A DNA stretch of 64,000 bases from Chitinophaga costaii (GCF_900094705.1 NZ_FMAR01000017.1:1-64000); one strand, 5' to 3'. Shown: positions 17,913 through 28,197, counted from the stretch's first letter. A program made the numbers and translations. Notes: generated by a model not told the origin, from the sequence alone.

Positions 17913-19115
17913 TTATTGTTCGTCGCGTAGCTGCACGGCTTGATCGTACACTACGGGTGTTTTAAATAATTTTTCCAGCAGTCCTTTGAGCTCTACGCGC
18001 CACACATACCATTCATGCCCACCCGTTACAGTCACGTATTCGTAGCGAACGCCTCGCTGCGATAAAGCATGCACCAGGTCCTGGTGTCCCGGTATCCGTG
18101 GGTCTTTAGTACCACAGCCTATCCACAAGAGGTGCAATTTTTCATTGAGACTACTATTTACAATTCCCGGCCATGCTTCGTCTATTTTGAAATCTTTATC
18201 GCTTAGCAGGCCCGAGCTAAACTCGCCAATCCATGCAAACCGATCGAGGTTGCGCAGGCCGATGAGCATGGATTGACCACCACCCATAGAAAGGCCGGCA
18301 ATGGCGCGGTTATCGCGACCGGGCAGGGTATGATATGTTTTTTCTACCAGGGGAATAACGTCAGTAAGTAGCTCTTGCTGCAAGGCTTTCACCCCTTCCG
18401 GTGAGCTGCCCCCGGCCCAGGTGCCGTCGATTAAGCCATTGGTCATAACGATAATCATCGGAACAGCCTTGTTGCTGGCAATGAGATTTTCCAGGATCAC
18501 GTCTGCACTACCGGCAGGCTGGGTCCAACTATTTTCATCATCCCCGCCACCATGCCGGAGGTACAACACGGGATAACGCCGTGCTGGCTGCTCAAAATAA
18601 CCTGGGGGCAGGTATACCCGCAGTCCGCGCAGGCGCTGTAGTGCGGTAGACTGATAATGTAACGTTTGCAATATTCCGTGTGGCACCTGCTGCCGTTCGT
18701 CGAAGCGGGGCCGGTTGCCTGGCACCTGCACAATGCTGGCATATAACTGGGTGCCACTCTTCGTTTCGGGATTATTCATGTCCGGCATTTGCACCCCGTT
18801 CACCAGGAAATTGTAAGCATAAATGCCCGGCGCCACGGGGTCAATAGTAAGCTGCCAGGTGCCCGCCGTATCGCGCTGCATGGCCTGGGGGCGCAGGTCC
18901 CACTCACCGAACACTAGTTGCACGGAACTAGCCTGCGGGGCCTTCAGGCGGAAAGTAATATGCCGGTCTGGCGCCACTACGGGCGAAAATGGGGGTGGCG
19001 GGGGGCCAAACCAGCCTTTCGTGCTATAAGTATTATTGCTTTGCGCGAAAGCATCCACGGCATTCCATAATAATAGGAGACTACAAAGAGCCAGAGAAGG
19101 TAGGTTCAGTTTCAT
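17913..19115 (-). CDS. Secreted carbohydrate-esterase-like alpha/beta hydrolase
   Basis: This 400-residue protein begins with a signal peptide (ending DAFAQ). It has an N-terminal E-set/CBM48-like domain (~45-135) and a D-type esterase alpha/beta-hydrolase domain (~150-390) with the nucleophile motif GLSMGGG and a late His in GGHEW. The layout matches CE1-type enzymes such as feruloyl or acetyl-xylan esterases that remove ester groups from plant polysaccharides. It is the first gene of the putative minus-strand operon leading through the ThuA genes to SusC/SusD. The 21-bp direct repeat at 19191-19229 lies upstream and may bind the neighbouring HTCS. Confidence 0.88.
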   Translation of the reverse strand: MKLNLPSLALCSLLLLWNAVDAFAQSNNTYSTKGWFGPPPPPFSPVVAPDRHITFRLKAPQASSVQLVFGEWDLRPQAMQRDTAGTWQLTIDPVAPGIYAYNFLVNGVQMPDMNNPETKSGTQLYASIVQVPGNRPRFDERQQVPHGILQTLHYQSTALQRLRGLRVYLPPGYFEQPARRYPVLYLRHGGGDDENSWTQPAGSADVILENLIASNKAVPMIIVMTNGLIDGTWAGGSSPEGVKALQQELLTDVIPLVEKTYHTLPGRDNRAIAGLSMGGGQSMLIGLRNLDRFAWIGEFSSGLLSDKDFKIDEAWPGIVNSSLNEKLHLLWIGCGTKDPRIPGHQDLVHALSQRGVRYEYVTVTGGHEWYVWRVELKGLLEKLFKTPVVYDQAVQLRDEQ

Positions 19116-19164
19116 AACAGTAGCTTGCGGCAGGCGGCTGCCTAACGTGGTTTATTTTATACCA

Positions 19165-19229
19165 CAAGAATACTGCATGAAAGGGGTTGGGGTACTGTAC
19201 CACAGTCTCCGGTTACAGTACTATAGTCT
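19165..19229 (-). promoter_or_regulatory. 21-bp-period direct repeat and promoter region of the SusC/D operon
   Basis: Positions 19191-19208 and 19212-19229 match at 14 of 18 bases with a 21-bp offset, i.e. two helical turns. On the minus strand the units read GACTATAGTACTGTAACC and GACTGTGGTACAGTACCC. About 19 bp further on is TATTCTTG (19165-19172), an imperfect -7 box, with the esterase ATG downstream. Direct repeats at helical period suit tandem AraC-type binding by the HTCS encoded immediately upstream. Function is inferred. Confidence 0.5.
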
Positions 19230-19252
19230 ACAAGTGGTTCATTATTACCTGA

Positions 19253-22200
19253 TTACCGGCTCACGAACCCTGCCCGGTACTCGCTGGGGGAGGTCTGGTA
19301 TTTCTTCTTGAATTCCCGGAAAAAATGGCTTTGGTTGCTAAAACCGGAGCTATAAAACACCTCCGCCACTGTCATATCCGTGGTTTGCAGCAACTGGGCG
19401 GCATGTTGCAGCCGGATCGTTTTGATCAATTCGCCCGGGGTCATACCGGAGAGCGCCTTTACCCGGCGATAAAAATAGGCCTTGCTCATTGCCAGCGACT
19501 TTTCCAGCAGGGCGGCATCCAGCGCTTCGTTATCGATATGCTGGTTAATACACCGGATGGTTTGTTCCAGGAAAGCCTTGTCTTCCTCCTTCATCCCGGT
19601 ATTGGACAAATGATTAATGACGCGATCCTGGCGGAACAGGGTGTGCAACTTTTCCTGGTATTCCAATAACTTGCGCACCCGCACTTGTAAATGGCCCGTG
19701 TGGAAAGGCTTAGGAATATAAGCATCGGCGCCGGCCTCGTACCCTTCTGTTTGATGATCGATCGTGCTGCGGGCAGAAAGCATTACAAATGGAATGTGAC
19801 AGGTAGCGGCCATATGCTTTAAGGTATTACACAGTTCCAGACCACTCATGTCGGGCATCATAATATCCGCAATGATCAGGTTGGGTACTACAGTGTTCAT
19901 CAGGTCCAGCGCTTCCCGCCCATTACCCGCTTCAAATACGATGTAATCTTCCTTAAACAGATCGTTCAATAGATACCGGATATCTGGATCATCTTCCACC
20001 ACGAGGATACTTTTTTTCTGCTCCTGCCCCAGCCCATCCAATAAAGCTTGCCGGTTGTCGGGCGCGGGCTTGGGTGGCGCGTCGGTCATTGTTTTCAGCA
20101 AATGAGAAGGCTGTTCTGTCGGCGCCACCGTGCCGGCCAGCCGCTCTTCCATGGCAGGGACTACCTTTGCAGGCAGGGTTACCGTAAAATAAATCCAGTT
20201 ATGATCGCAAGCCACCTGGATATGCCCATTGAGCAAAGTTACCAACTGCCGGGTAAGGGCAAGCCCCAGACCGGTACTCACCCGGGTAGGCTCCGTATTG
20301 CCAGTAACAAAAAACTTATTGAACAGTTTTTCAATATCTGCCTGGGGCAAGGTGTTTCCTGCATTGGCAACTACCAATTCCAGGCAATCGTCTTTGGCAC
20401 ATAATGAACAATGAATCTCGCAGCCGGATGGTGTATGCTTAAATGCATTCGATAATAAATTAAATGCGATCTTCTCAAATTTGTCTTTATCCATCCAACA
20501 GTCGGGCAATGGTAAAATATCTACCAAAAATTGCTGATTGTGTCTCTCCTGCAAAGGCGTAAAGAGGGCGGCAATATTGGTGAGCAATTGCGAAACATTT
20601 AAATAACTATAACGGTTTTTTAAATGCCCCGCTTCGGCCTTTCGAAATTCCAGGAGCTGATAAACCAGGTAATTCAGCCGCGATGCTTGTTGGTTTACGA
20701 TAGACAAAAAATGCGGGGTACTATCGGGTTGCTGGTATAGCTCCAGCGATCCGGTAATGAGGGTAAGCGGCGTTTGCAGTTCGTGGGCGATGTTTGTAAA
20801 AAAATTTAATTGCTCTTGGTGCAGTGCTTCATCTTTTTCACGCAGCACATGTTCCATGGTGAGCTTGTGCTGCATTTGTAACTTGTTCCGCCGGTAAATA
20901 TGTACCGCGTATACCCCCAGGGCCAGCAGGCAGCAATATCCCAGGAAGGCTGGCCAGGTAAGCCAGAAGTACTGCTGCACGGTGAGATAAAAGGCCGTTA
21001 CTCCATTGTTCCAGGTACCTTCTCCATTCGACCATTTGATGATCATTTTATAGTTGCCTGGCGGAATATTACTGTAAGCAATGCGCCGGTCGGGCCCCAG
21101 GTAGTGCCATACTTTATCATATTTTTCGAGGTAATAAGCGTACTGCGACTTTTGCTTGTTGGAAAAATTGATCGTTTTGACCCGGAATTCCAGGAAATTA
21201 TTACGGCGTGGCAAACTAAAATGCGGAGCAGGAAGCGCGTGTTTCATATTGACCACCTGGATGCTGTTTTCATTTTCCGCATGTCCCCCCAATTGCAGAT
21301 CGGTGAGTAGCAAGTTCGATTGCCTGTGGGAAAAATGCATCTTAGCAGGCAAACAATAATTGAACCCGGCTACATTCCCAAAATACAAGTACCCGGCATC
21401 ATCTTTCCAGATAGCATTATCGCAAAATTCATCACTTTGCAATCCATCCGCCATGCGGAATTGCACCGTTTTACCATTCTGCGGATCTATCTGCGCTAAC
21501 CCGTTATTGGTGCTTACCCAGATGCCTCCTTGCGCATCTTCGGCAATGGCGTGAAAGGTACTGTTGGGCAGCCCATCTTCTATGTTCAAGGTGTTAAACC
21601 TGGGGTTAGCCTGATGAATATCTTTCGTATACATCCAGTTCAGTCCATAACTGGTACCCACCCACATGCGATCCTGCCGGTCGCAGTAAAGCGACAGCAC
21701 GTCATTATTAGAAAGGCTGCCAGCATAAGCGCCCGCCCTGAAGGTGGTAAACTTTCCGCTGCGTGGATCTAATACGCTTAAGCCACCGAAGCGACATCCT
21801 ATCCATAATAAACCATCGGCACTTTGGGCCAGTGCGTTGATCACGTCATTGCCAGGGCCTGTATTGCCACCGTTATATGGATACCGCTGCCATTGCGTAA
21901 TGTGCAGTTCATTACCTTCCCGCATTAATTTTAGATGTACCAGCCCACCCGCGCTCAGGCCCATCCAAATACTAGAATCGGCTGCACATAAAATGGTACG
22001 CACCGCACCGGGTAGCGCCATACCACTAGTACCCGCCATTGTTTTCCAATGCCAGGTTTTCCGCATGAAAGGATCGTAAACAGAAAGCCCCATCCCGTCT
22101 GACCCAATGTACACCAGGCCATCGTGGCCACTGGCCATTGCATAAATATTGTAATCCGCGGCTTCTTCCGGGGTGAATATGGGCAACCCATTCCCTTCCG

Positions 22201-23293
22201 GCAAAGTTATAATTCCATTACCCTTGGCAGCAGCCCACACCCTTCCATTCACATTACAGAAGGCTCGCACCGGCGCATTTATTAAAGGCTTACCACCCCT
22301 ACTTACGGTGGTGAAATAATTCTCCCGCTTTGCAATCTTAACAATGCCGCCGCCATCCGTACCGCACCACAACATTTTCTCCACCCCAGTAAAAAGATTA
22401 TTGATCCGCGTATTTTTCAACAGTGGCACCTCGTTCAATAAAAAGTCATCTGGTTTAAAATCCAGGCCATACGCGCCTATTCCTTTGGTATTCCACGCCA
22501 GCAGGTAATGGTCCTGGTAAAAGGTCATGGACCGTACAGGGTGCTGTAGCGAAAGTACTGTTTGAATGTGCAGATCGTCGTCTACCCGGATAAGTTCTTG
22601 CTGTGTAGTGGTATAAAAGATATGACCGTTGGTAAATAGCAGGTTGTCTACATGGCGGGCAAACGGAAATGCTTTGATAGCATAAAAATGGTGACCCTCC
22701 TTATGATATACCTGCAGGCCTTCATTTGTGAATATCCACAAACGCCCTTGCCGGTCGAAGGCCATTTTTCGCACGCCCATGCCAGATAACCCCGACACTG
22801 AGCAAGGATAAAATTTGTCGGTCGCGGTGTCGTAATAACTCACCGATGCACTGTTTATACGGGCCGCATAAATGGTGCCCACACTATCCAGTGCCAGGAA
22901 ATAACCATTCACCGCCGAATGCGGCAGATCGTACAAGTAGTTGCTGATGCGCCCCGTGCTTTTCTCATATTTGGAAACACCTTCTGCTGTGCCCAGCCAA
23001 ATATGATGCAACCTGTCTTCGGTGAGCTGGTAAATAACATTGCTCCCCAGCGTATTGCCCATACCCTGGCGGTTGTAGTTAAACACATGGAAAGCGGATC
23101 CATCATACACATTTAACCCATCCCAGGTTGCAAACCAAAGTAGCTCATCGCTATCCTGAAAAATACGGTTCACATAACTACTGGAAAGGCCATCGGTATT
23201 ATTGAATTGCTTTACCACATAATTACTCAACTGCCCATAGCAAGGCATTAATGCACAGCATAATAATAAAAAACCTGATAAGATTTTCTTCAT
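19253..23293 (-). CDS. Hybrid two-component system regulator (HTCS)
   Basis: This protein of about 1346 residues contains, in order: signal peptide (MKKILSGF...CYG), a long periplasmic sensor of two-component-regulator propeller repeats (e.g. LWFATWDGLNVYD, IWLGTAEGVSKYE), a Y_Y_Y domain ending near GNYKMIIKWSNG, one membrane helix, a histidine kinase (phospho-acceptor His in NIAHELQTPLT; N box NLLSNAFKHTP; G2 STGLGLAL), a receiver domain (VVEDDPD; phospho-Asp in ADIMMPD), and an AraC-type DNA-binding domain. Such proteins sense glycan fragments and activate the adjacent operon. The G1 box reads VANAGNTLP rather than DxGxG. ATG 23293 is preferred to 23323 because the signal peptide starts there. 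Confidence 0.95.
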   Translation of the reverse strand: MKKILSGFLLLCCALMPCYGQLSNYVVKQFNNTDGLSSSYVNRIFQDSDELLWFATWDGLNVYDGSAFHVFNYNRQGMGNTLGSNVIYQLTEDRLHHIWLGTAEGVSKYEKSTGRISNYLYDLPHSAVNGYFLALDSVGTIYAARINSASVSYYDTATDKFYPCSVSGLSGMGVRKMAFDRQGRLWIFTNEGLQVYHKEGHHFYAIKAFPFARHVDNLLFTNGHIFYTTTQQELIRVDDDLHIQTVLSLQHPVRSMTFYQDHYLLAWNTKGIGAYGLDFKPDDFLLNEVPLLKNTRINNLFTGVEKMLWCGTDGGGIVKIAKRENYFTTVSRGGKPLINAPVRAFCNVNGRVWAAAKGNGIITLPEGNGLPIFTPEEAADYNIYAMASGHDGLVYIGSDGMGLSVYDPFMRKTWHWKTMAGTSGMALPGAVRTILCAADSSIWMGLSAGGLVHLKLMREGNELHITQWQRYPYNGGNTGPGNDVINALAQSADGLLWIGCRFGGLSVLDPRSGKFTTFRAGAYAGSLSNNDVLSLYCDRQDRMWVGTSYGLNWMYTKDIHQANPRFNTLNIEDGLPNSTFHAIAEDAQGGIWVSTNNGLAQIDPQNGKTVQFRMADGLQSDEFCDNAIWKDDAGYLYFGNVAGFNYCLPAKMHFSHRQSNLLLTDLQLGGHAENENSIQVVNMKHALPAPHFSLPRRNNFLEFRVKTINFSNKQKSQYAYYLEKYDKVWHYLGPDRRIAYSNIPPGNYKMIIKWSNGEGTWNNGVTAFYLTVQQYFWLTWPAFLGYCCLLALGVYAVHIYRRNKLQMQHKLTMEHVLREKDEALHQEQLNFFTNIAHELQTPLTLITGSLELYQQPDSTPHFLSIVNQQASRLNYLVYQLLEFRKAEAGHLKNRYSYLNVSQLLTNIAALFTPLQERHNQQFLVDILPLPDCWMDKDKFEKIAFNLLSNAFKHTPSGCEIHCSLCAKDDCLELVVANAGNTLPQADIEKLFNKFFVTGNTEPTRVSTGLGLALTRQLVTLLNGHIQVACDHNWIYFTVTLPAKVVPAMEERLAGTVAPTEQPSHLLKTMTDAPPKPAPDNRQALLDGLGQEQKKSILVVEDDPDIRYLLNDLFKEDYIVFEAGNGREALDLMNTVVPNLIIADIMMPDMSGLELCNTLKHMAATCHIPFVMLSARSTIDHQTEGYEAGADAYIPKPFHTGHLQVRVRKLLEYQEKLHTLFRQDRVINHLSNTGMKEEDKAFLEQTIRCINQHIDNEALDAALLEKSLAMSKAYFYRRVKALSGMTPGELIKTIRLQHAAQLLQTTDMTVAEVFYSSGFSNQSHFFREFKKKYQTSPSEYRAGFVSR

Positions 23294-23564
23294 CGAACGT
23301 GGAATCATGGGGCCAAGCGGCACCTTTGCTCATTAAAGTTATTAAATTCCAGGAATTGTATGCCTGAATTTATAAATTATGCCTGGTGGCACAGCTGTGA
23401 AGACCGCACTAGCAAGGTAATAATGGCACTAATAAATTATATATGTGGGCATAGGCTAACCTACCTTGCTGTATTAAACTTAAAGCCACGCCAAGGATAA
23501 AGCTTACTAATGCCCAGTTTCCGTGCAGGGGAAAGCGAACCTGCCTAAAATAAATGTCGAAGCT

Positions 23565-24752
23565 TTATTTTTTCCACTTATTATACCATACCAGTATGCC
23601 AGATATGGGGAGACTGGTGGCGAGCAGGCAGGCAATGAAGTATATAATTTTAGATAAAGAACCAAATATTTCACCCACATGTATAGCGCGGAAGGAGGTG
23701 GCAATTTTCGCACTAATTGTGAGATGAGAAAAAAGCATGGTTTTTAAAACAGTGCCGGTGCTGGGATCTATTTGTATTTTATCGATAGCCGACAAATTTA
23801 AAAAACCAACATGGGTTTTAGCAATAGAAATGGCAGCCCCCTTTTCGGCTGGAAGTGTAACGACGGTAATGCTTTGTGCTTTAATACAGGAATCTGCCAA
23901 CTCCAGCACCCGCGCATAAGTAATTGTTTCGGCAGGCGCAGCTTTGGCAGCAGGATGCTTAGTCTTTACTTCCTTTTTTTTCAACACTTCACTTCCCAGC
24001 AATTTGCTGAATCCTGATCTATACCACTCGAATGACCAGGCAGGACCGGTGATGGCTGATAATAATATGACCGGAAACACATAAATGCCTAAGGCCCGGT
24101 GCAAATCATAATTAACCCGTTTCCACCTGGCCGAAAACTTAATTTTAAATCCTTCTTTCCAGTGTTTGATCTTACGGGGCCACCAGATAACGATACCTGA
24201 AATAATAAGCAACACAAATATGATTGCCGCAGTACCACCAATCGTTTTACCAACCGGCTTCCCTACAAAAAACCAACGGTGAATATCCTCCACCGTGCGA
24301 AAGAACTCCCCGGCGGGGCTTTTGTCTACGCCTGTTATCTCCCCTGTGTATGGATCTACATAATATATTTTATTCTTTTCCTGGGCAGCATCTTCCGCAT
24401 TTCCCATTGCAGGTGTTGGGCTGACCTGCTGCACCGGCATACCCGCATTTGCAGGCTTATTCTTTACGGAAAACATCCACACTTCATCGGGCGAAGCCGG
24501 GATGGTGAATATTACTACTTTTCCCTTGGTGTGGTTTTCCACCGTGGCAATGAGCTCGTCAGGACTACGTTTTTTACCATCATCCATTTGAGCTTTAAAC
24601 CATTTAGGGTACAGCAACTTCTCTATTTCAGTGTGAAATACAAAAATAGTTCCGGTGAGGCATATTACGAAAAGTACGATACTGCTGGCCATACCTAACC
24701 AGAGATGCACATCGTTACAAAATTTCCGGAAATTATATTTTTTAACTTTCAT
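23565..24752 (-). CDS. PepSY-associated transmembrane protein
   Basis: This 395-residue inner-membrane protein has an N-terminal helix (HLWLGMASSIVLFVICLTGT), a periplasmic PepSY region, two further central helices, and a C-terminal helix near IIYFIACLLATSLPISGILVWY. This is the PepSY_TM family, often linked to siderophore or haem uptake, where members are thought to act as membrane reductases releasing iron. It is divergent from a siderophore-type TonB receptor gene, which supports that role. A segment around residues 125-140 is unusually rich in Ala, Pro and Gln and may be a linker. The ATG at 24752 fits the first helix. Confidence 0.85.
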   Translation of the reverse strand: MKVKKYNFRKFCNDVHLWLGMASSIVLFVICLTGTIFVFHTEIEKLLYPKWFKAQMDDGKKRSPDELIATVENHTKGKVVIFTIPASPDEVWMFSVKNKPANAGMPVQQVSPTPAMGNAEDAAQEKNKIYYVDPYTGEITGVDKSPAGEFFRTVEDIHRWFFVGKPVGKTIGGTAAIIFVLLIISGIVIWWPRKIKHWKEGFKIKFSARWKRVNYDLHRALGIYVFPVILLSAITGPAWSFEWYRSGFSKLLGSEVLKKKEVKTKHPAAKAAPAETITYARVLELADSCIKAQSITVVTLPAEKGAAISIAKTHVGFLNLSAIDKIQIDPSTGTVLKTMLFSHLTISAKIATSFRAIHVGEIFGSLSKIIYFIACLLATSLPISGILVWYNKWKK

Positions 24753-25048
24753 ACCTAAATATCTACCTGTTTTTTTTATGTATTGTCCACAGGAAACTTT
24801 ATCTGTAATAGGGAGGGCTAAAAATGCATGGAGGAGAGCAAAACTATAAAAAAAAGGATGGAAAGTACAGATAAATTTGTCTATCCGTGCTTAATCCAGC
24901 ATTCATTACCTTTCTTCCCTTTATATCCGCAAACCGTGAGGCGATTAAATTTGAATATGCCCGAAAATATTCCGCATTGCGTAAACTGTTTTCCCAATTA
25001 AGAAAGTTATCTCGCCGATCACATCCGTTCTTTGCAAAAAATTTAAAG

Positions 25049-27451
25049 ATGAGGAAAGGGCGAATCGCAATTATTATATGGCTATTAGTTTGCGCGGTTA
25101 TCCGTGCACAGGCTCAAAATGAAAACCCTGCGCCACAGAAAGGATTAGGCTCTATCACGGGGAAATTAATATCGGTAGACAGTATTCCGTTGGAACTGGT
25201 TTCCATTTCTATCAAGGAACTGAACAAAAACACACTCACCGATAAAAACGGAAATTATAATATTGAAGACATCCACCCTGGCACCTATACGCTACGCATT
25301 CAAATGCTGGGCGCACGGAAAATAGAATTGAAAGCAACCGTACAGGCCGACCAGGTAAGTGTGGTGAACTATCAGTTATCTGGCGAAAATATTGTGGCCT
25401 TACAGGAAGTGCGGGTGCTTAGCCGGGTAAATAAATATTCCAATAAAGAAAGTAATTTTATCAGCCGTCTTCCACTTAAAAATCTGGAAAACCCACAAGT
25501 ATATAATACTGTACCCAGTGCCCTGATTCAGGAGCAAATGGCGGTAGACCTGGGCAGCGTAGCCAAAGACGTACCCGGAGCCGGTATTCCGTTAATTGCC
25601 AACCAGGGCCGTGCCACATTTTTATCGAGAGGCTTCACCCTGGAACCCAATGCAAGAAATGGCGTAGCCGGTGCCGCTTTTTCATTTATCGACAATTGTA
25701 ACCTGGAAAGGCTGGAAGCCATTAAAGGCCCCTCCACTACCCTATTTGGTACCAGCGTATCCAGTGGCTATGGTGGACTCTTTAACCGGGTTACCAAAAA
25801 GCCTTTTAACGGTACGGGCGGGCAAGTAGCCTATACCGGCGGTAGTTGGAACTACAACCGCTTAGCCCTGGATTACAATACCCCCCTGAATACAGACAAA
25901 ACCGCGCTATTTCGCATTAATGGCGCCACCACTTTCGAAAAGAGTTTCCAGGACAATGGCTACACCAATAGTGTATCCCTGGCTCCAAGTTTTTCTTACC
26001 AGGTAAACGATCGGCTATCGTTACTGCTGGATGTAGAATTTGGCCGGGCAAAAGGCACTTCTGTAGTGCGTTTCGATCCTTATACCGGCAGCAAAAAAGT
26101 ACAATCTATTAAAGACATCCAATATCCCTATAATAAAACCTTCCTCGGGGACGATGTATACTACACGACCCAAATGATGAATATATTTGGCCAGATAAAT
26201 TATAAAATCTCCGGCTCCTGGACATCGCAAACAGTATTTTCCAGGGCTCGCTCCACCATCGACGGGTATATAACAGCGCTCAATGGCCGGTCCGACAGTA
26301 CACTCCGGGCCAACGTAATTATTGGTAACACCAATTTCATCGCAACAGATTTACAACAAAACTTTATCGGTGATTTTAAAATATTCCAACTACGTAACCG
26401 CATGGTGGTGGGACTGGATTATTATAACAATTACAACAATTTCGATAGGGTAACGGTAAACGGGCCTACTGTTAATTTCATCCATACACCAAGCACCTAC
26501 CGGGTTACCCGCTTTACACTCGATTCACTCACCTCCTCTGGCAATCCACGCAAGGAGAAAAACAGCGACAATACTTATGCAGCTTATGTCTCCGATGTGC
26601 TGAATATTACCGACCGTTTATTGGTTATGGGCAGTTTGCGCGTGGATAATTACAAATACAACGGCGTATATAATATCATCACCGGACAAACCGGGGGTGG
26701 CATTGGCGTTGGAGGCATTATAGCCGGGCCTTACAGCCAAACATCGCTATCCCATAAAGAGGGCCTTGTGTATGAAATAGTTAAAAATAAACTATCCGTA
26801 TTTGGCAATTACATGAGCGGATTTTTTAACGTAAGTGGTAGCGATAAAAATGGCGTTTCCTTTAAACCAGAACAGGGCACCCAGTATGAATACGGCATAA
26901 AGGCAGACGTCCTGCAACATCGCCTGGTGGGTACAGTGAGTTACTACAATATTAATGTAAAAGATGTACTGCGTACAGACCCAGACGATGCCAACTATTC
27001 TATACAAGATGGCACCCAATACAGCAGAGGCTTAGAAGTAGATATTACCGCCAATCCGGTGGATGGCCTTAACATTATCGCCGGTTATGCCTTGAACAAA
27101 AGTAAATTTACAAAAGCAGATTCCTCCGTATTAGGCCTGCGGCCCGCACTTTCTGGTCCAGAAAAAATGTTCAATTTCTGGGTAAGCTATCAATTTACAC
27201 ATAGCGACCTCAAAGGATTAGGTGTAGGTTTTGGTGGCAATACCGGCAGCATGTCATACCAAACTAATACCATTAAAGCAAAAACCATCATACCCTCTTA
27301 CGCTATGTTTGACGCTACCATATTTTACGATCAGCCTAAATTCAGGATCAGCGTAAAGGTCGATAACTTGACCAGCGAGAAGGCCTGGTCTAGCCGTCTC
27401 ACCCCACAGCCACCTGCCCGCTTTCTGGGAAGTGTAGCCTTGAAATTTTAA
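25049..27451 (+). CDS. TonB-dependent siderophore receptor
   Basis: From ATG 25049 the product has 800 residues, with a signal peptide (MRKGRIAIIIWLLVCAVIRAQAQ). It has a carboxypeptidase-regulatory-like domain (GSITGKLISVDSIPLELVSISIKEL), a plug with LSRGFTLEPNARNGV and LERLEAIKGPSTTLFG, and a 22-strand-type barrel ending in PARFLGSVALKF. Plug motifs are those of the FhuA/FoxA ferric-siderophore group. An ATG at 24887 would add 54 residues before the signal and is improbable. A TAAATTTG box at 24872 could drive a long leader, but no good -33 box was seen. The next gene overlaps its stop by one base (TAATG). Confidence 0.92.
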   Translation: MRKGRIAIIIWLLVCAVIRAQAQNENPAPQKGLGSITGKLISVDSIPLELVSISIKELNKNTLTDKNGNYNIEDIHPGTYTLRIQMLGARKIELKATVQADQVSVVNYQLSGENIVALQEVRVLSRVNKYSNKESNFISRLPLKNLENPQVYNTVPSALIQEQMAVDLGSVAKDVPGAGIPLIANQGRATFLSRGFTLEPNARNGVAGAAFSFIDNCNLERLEAIKGPSTTLFGTSVSSGYGGLFNRVTKKPFNGTGGQVAYTGGSWNYNRLALDYNTPLNTDKTALFRINGATTFEKSFQDNGYTNSVSLAPSFSYQVNDRLSLLLDVEFGRAKGTSVVRFDPYTGSKKVQSIKDIQYPYNKTFLGDDVYYTTQMMNIFGQINYKISGSWTSQTVFSRARSTIDGYITALNGRSDSTLRANVIIGNTNFIATDLQQNFIGDFKIFQLRNRMVVGLDYYNNYNNFDRVTVNGPTVNFIHTPSTYRVTRFTLDSLTSSGNPRKEKNSDNTYAAYVSDVLNITDRLLVMGSLRVDNYKYNGVYNIITGQTGGGIGVGGIIAGPYSQTSLSHKEGLVYEIVKNKLSVFGNYMSGFFNVSGSDKNGVSFKPEQGTQYEYGIKADVLQHRLVGTVSYYNINVKDVLRTDPDDANYSIQDGTQYSRGLEVDITANPVDGLNIIAGYALNKSKFTKADSSVLGLRPALSGPEKMFNFWVSYQFTHSDLKGLGVGFGGNTGSMSYQTNTIKAKTIIPSYAMFDATIFYDQPKFRISVKVDNLTSEKAWSSRLTPQPPARFLGSVALKF

Positions 27452-28197
27452 TGACAAAAATCAACATAAATAAAAACAAAATTTTCGACATGAGAAGTTT
27501 AAGCGTGTTTTTACCAGCAGTATTATTTGCTATATTATGGACGACTAATCCAGTAGACGCCCAATCCAAAGCCAAATCTAAAGGCCGCATCAGCTATGTG
27601 TACCGTGCAGCCTATGTGCAAAAAAATATAGACGAAAGAATAAAGTTCTACTTGGATTCCCTGGGATATACCGTAAAATTTGTGGATGCAGCAGAACCCG
27701 TATCAGCCGCCGATGGTGCAGACCTGGTCATTATTTCCGCCAATGTAAGCGCCCGGGCTATCGGCGACAAATACAAGGATGTTAAGATCCCCATCCTGAT
27801 GTGGGAAAGCGACCTGCAAGATGATCTGCGCTACACAGGCAAGCACCGCGAGGTAGATTTCGGCAAGGGAGAAAAAGATCACTATATCTGGTTAGTAAAT
27901 GCGCCACATCCTTTGAGCGCTGGCCTTCCTGCCGGAACAGCTGTGGCTTTTGAAGGCGACCAACCTATAGGCTGGGGCAAACCAGGACTTGGCGCCTCCA
28001 TTATCGCTACCTTCCCCGGACAACCGGACAAAGCCATTATTTACGGCTATGAAAAAGGCGCCACCATGGATTACGATTTCCTGGCACCTGCAAGACGCGT
28101 AATGTTCTGCCTGAACAATGCCACCTTTCCTTTCCTGACGAAAGATGGTCTCAAACTTTTCGATGCCGCCGTTGCCTGGAGCATGGGCAGCAATTAA
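27451..28197 (+). CDS. Exported ThuA/glutamine-amidotransferase-like protein coupled to the siderophore receptor
   Basis: This protein has 248 residues from the overlapping ATG, or 235 from ATG 27490. A signal-peptide core follows Met14 (SLSVFLPAVLFAILWTTNPVDA). The rest has the alternating beta/alpha pattern of a flavodoxin or amidotransferase-like fold (VTYRAAYVQ-like start, ADLVIISANVS, PILMWESDL, KAIIYGYEKG), with a conserved-looking WGKPG segment. I cannot assign a named family with certainty; a ThuA-like fold is the best guess. It shares a TAATG stop/start overlap with the receptor gene, implying translational coupling and a linked role in uptake. A strong terminator follows. Confidence 0.72.
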   Translation: MTKININKNKIFDMRSLSVFLPAVLFAILWTTNPVDAQSKAKSKGRISYVYRAAYVQKNIDERIKFYLDSLGYTVKFVDAAEPVSAADGADLVIISANVSARAIGDKYKDVKIPILMWESDLQDDLRYTGKHREVDFGKGEKDHYIWLVNAPHPLSAGLPAGTAVAFEGDQPIGWGKPGLGASIIATFPGQPDKAIIYGYEKGATMDYDFLAPARRVMFCLNNATFPFLTKDGLKLFDAAVAWSMGSN

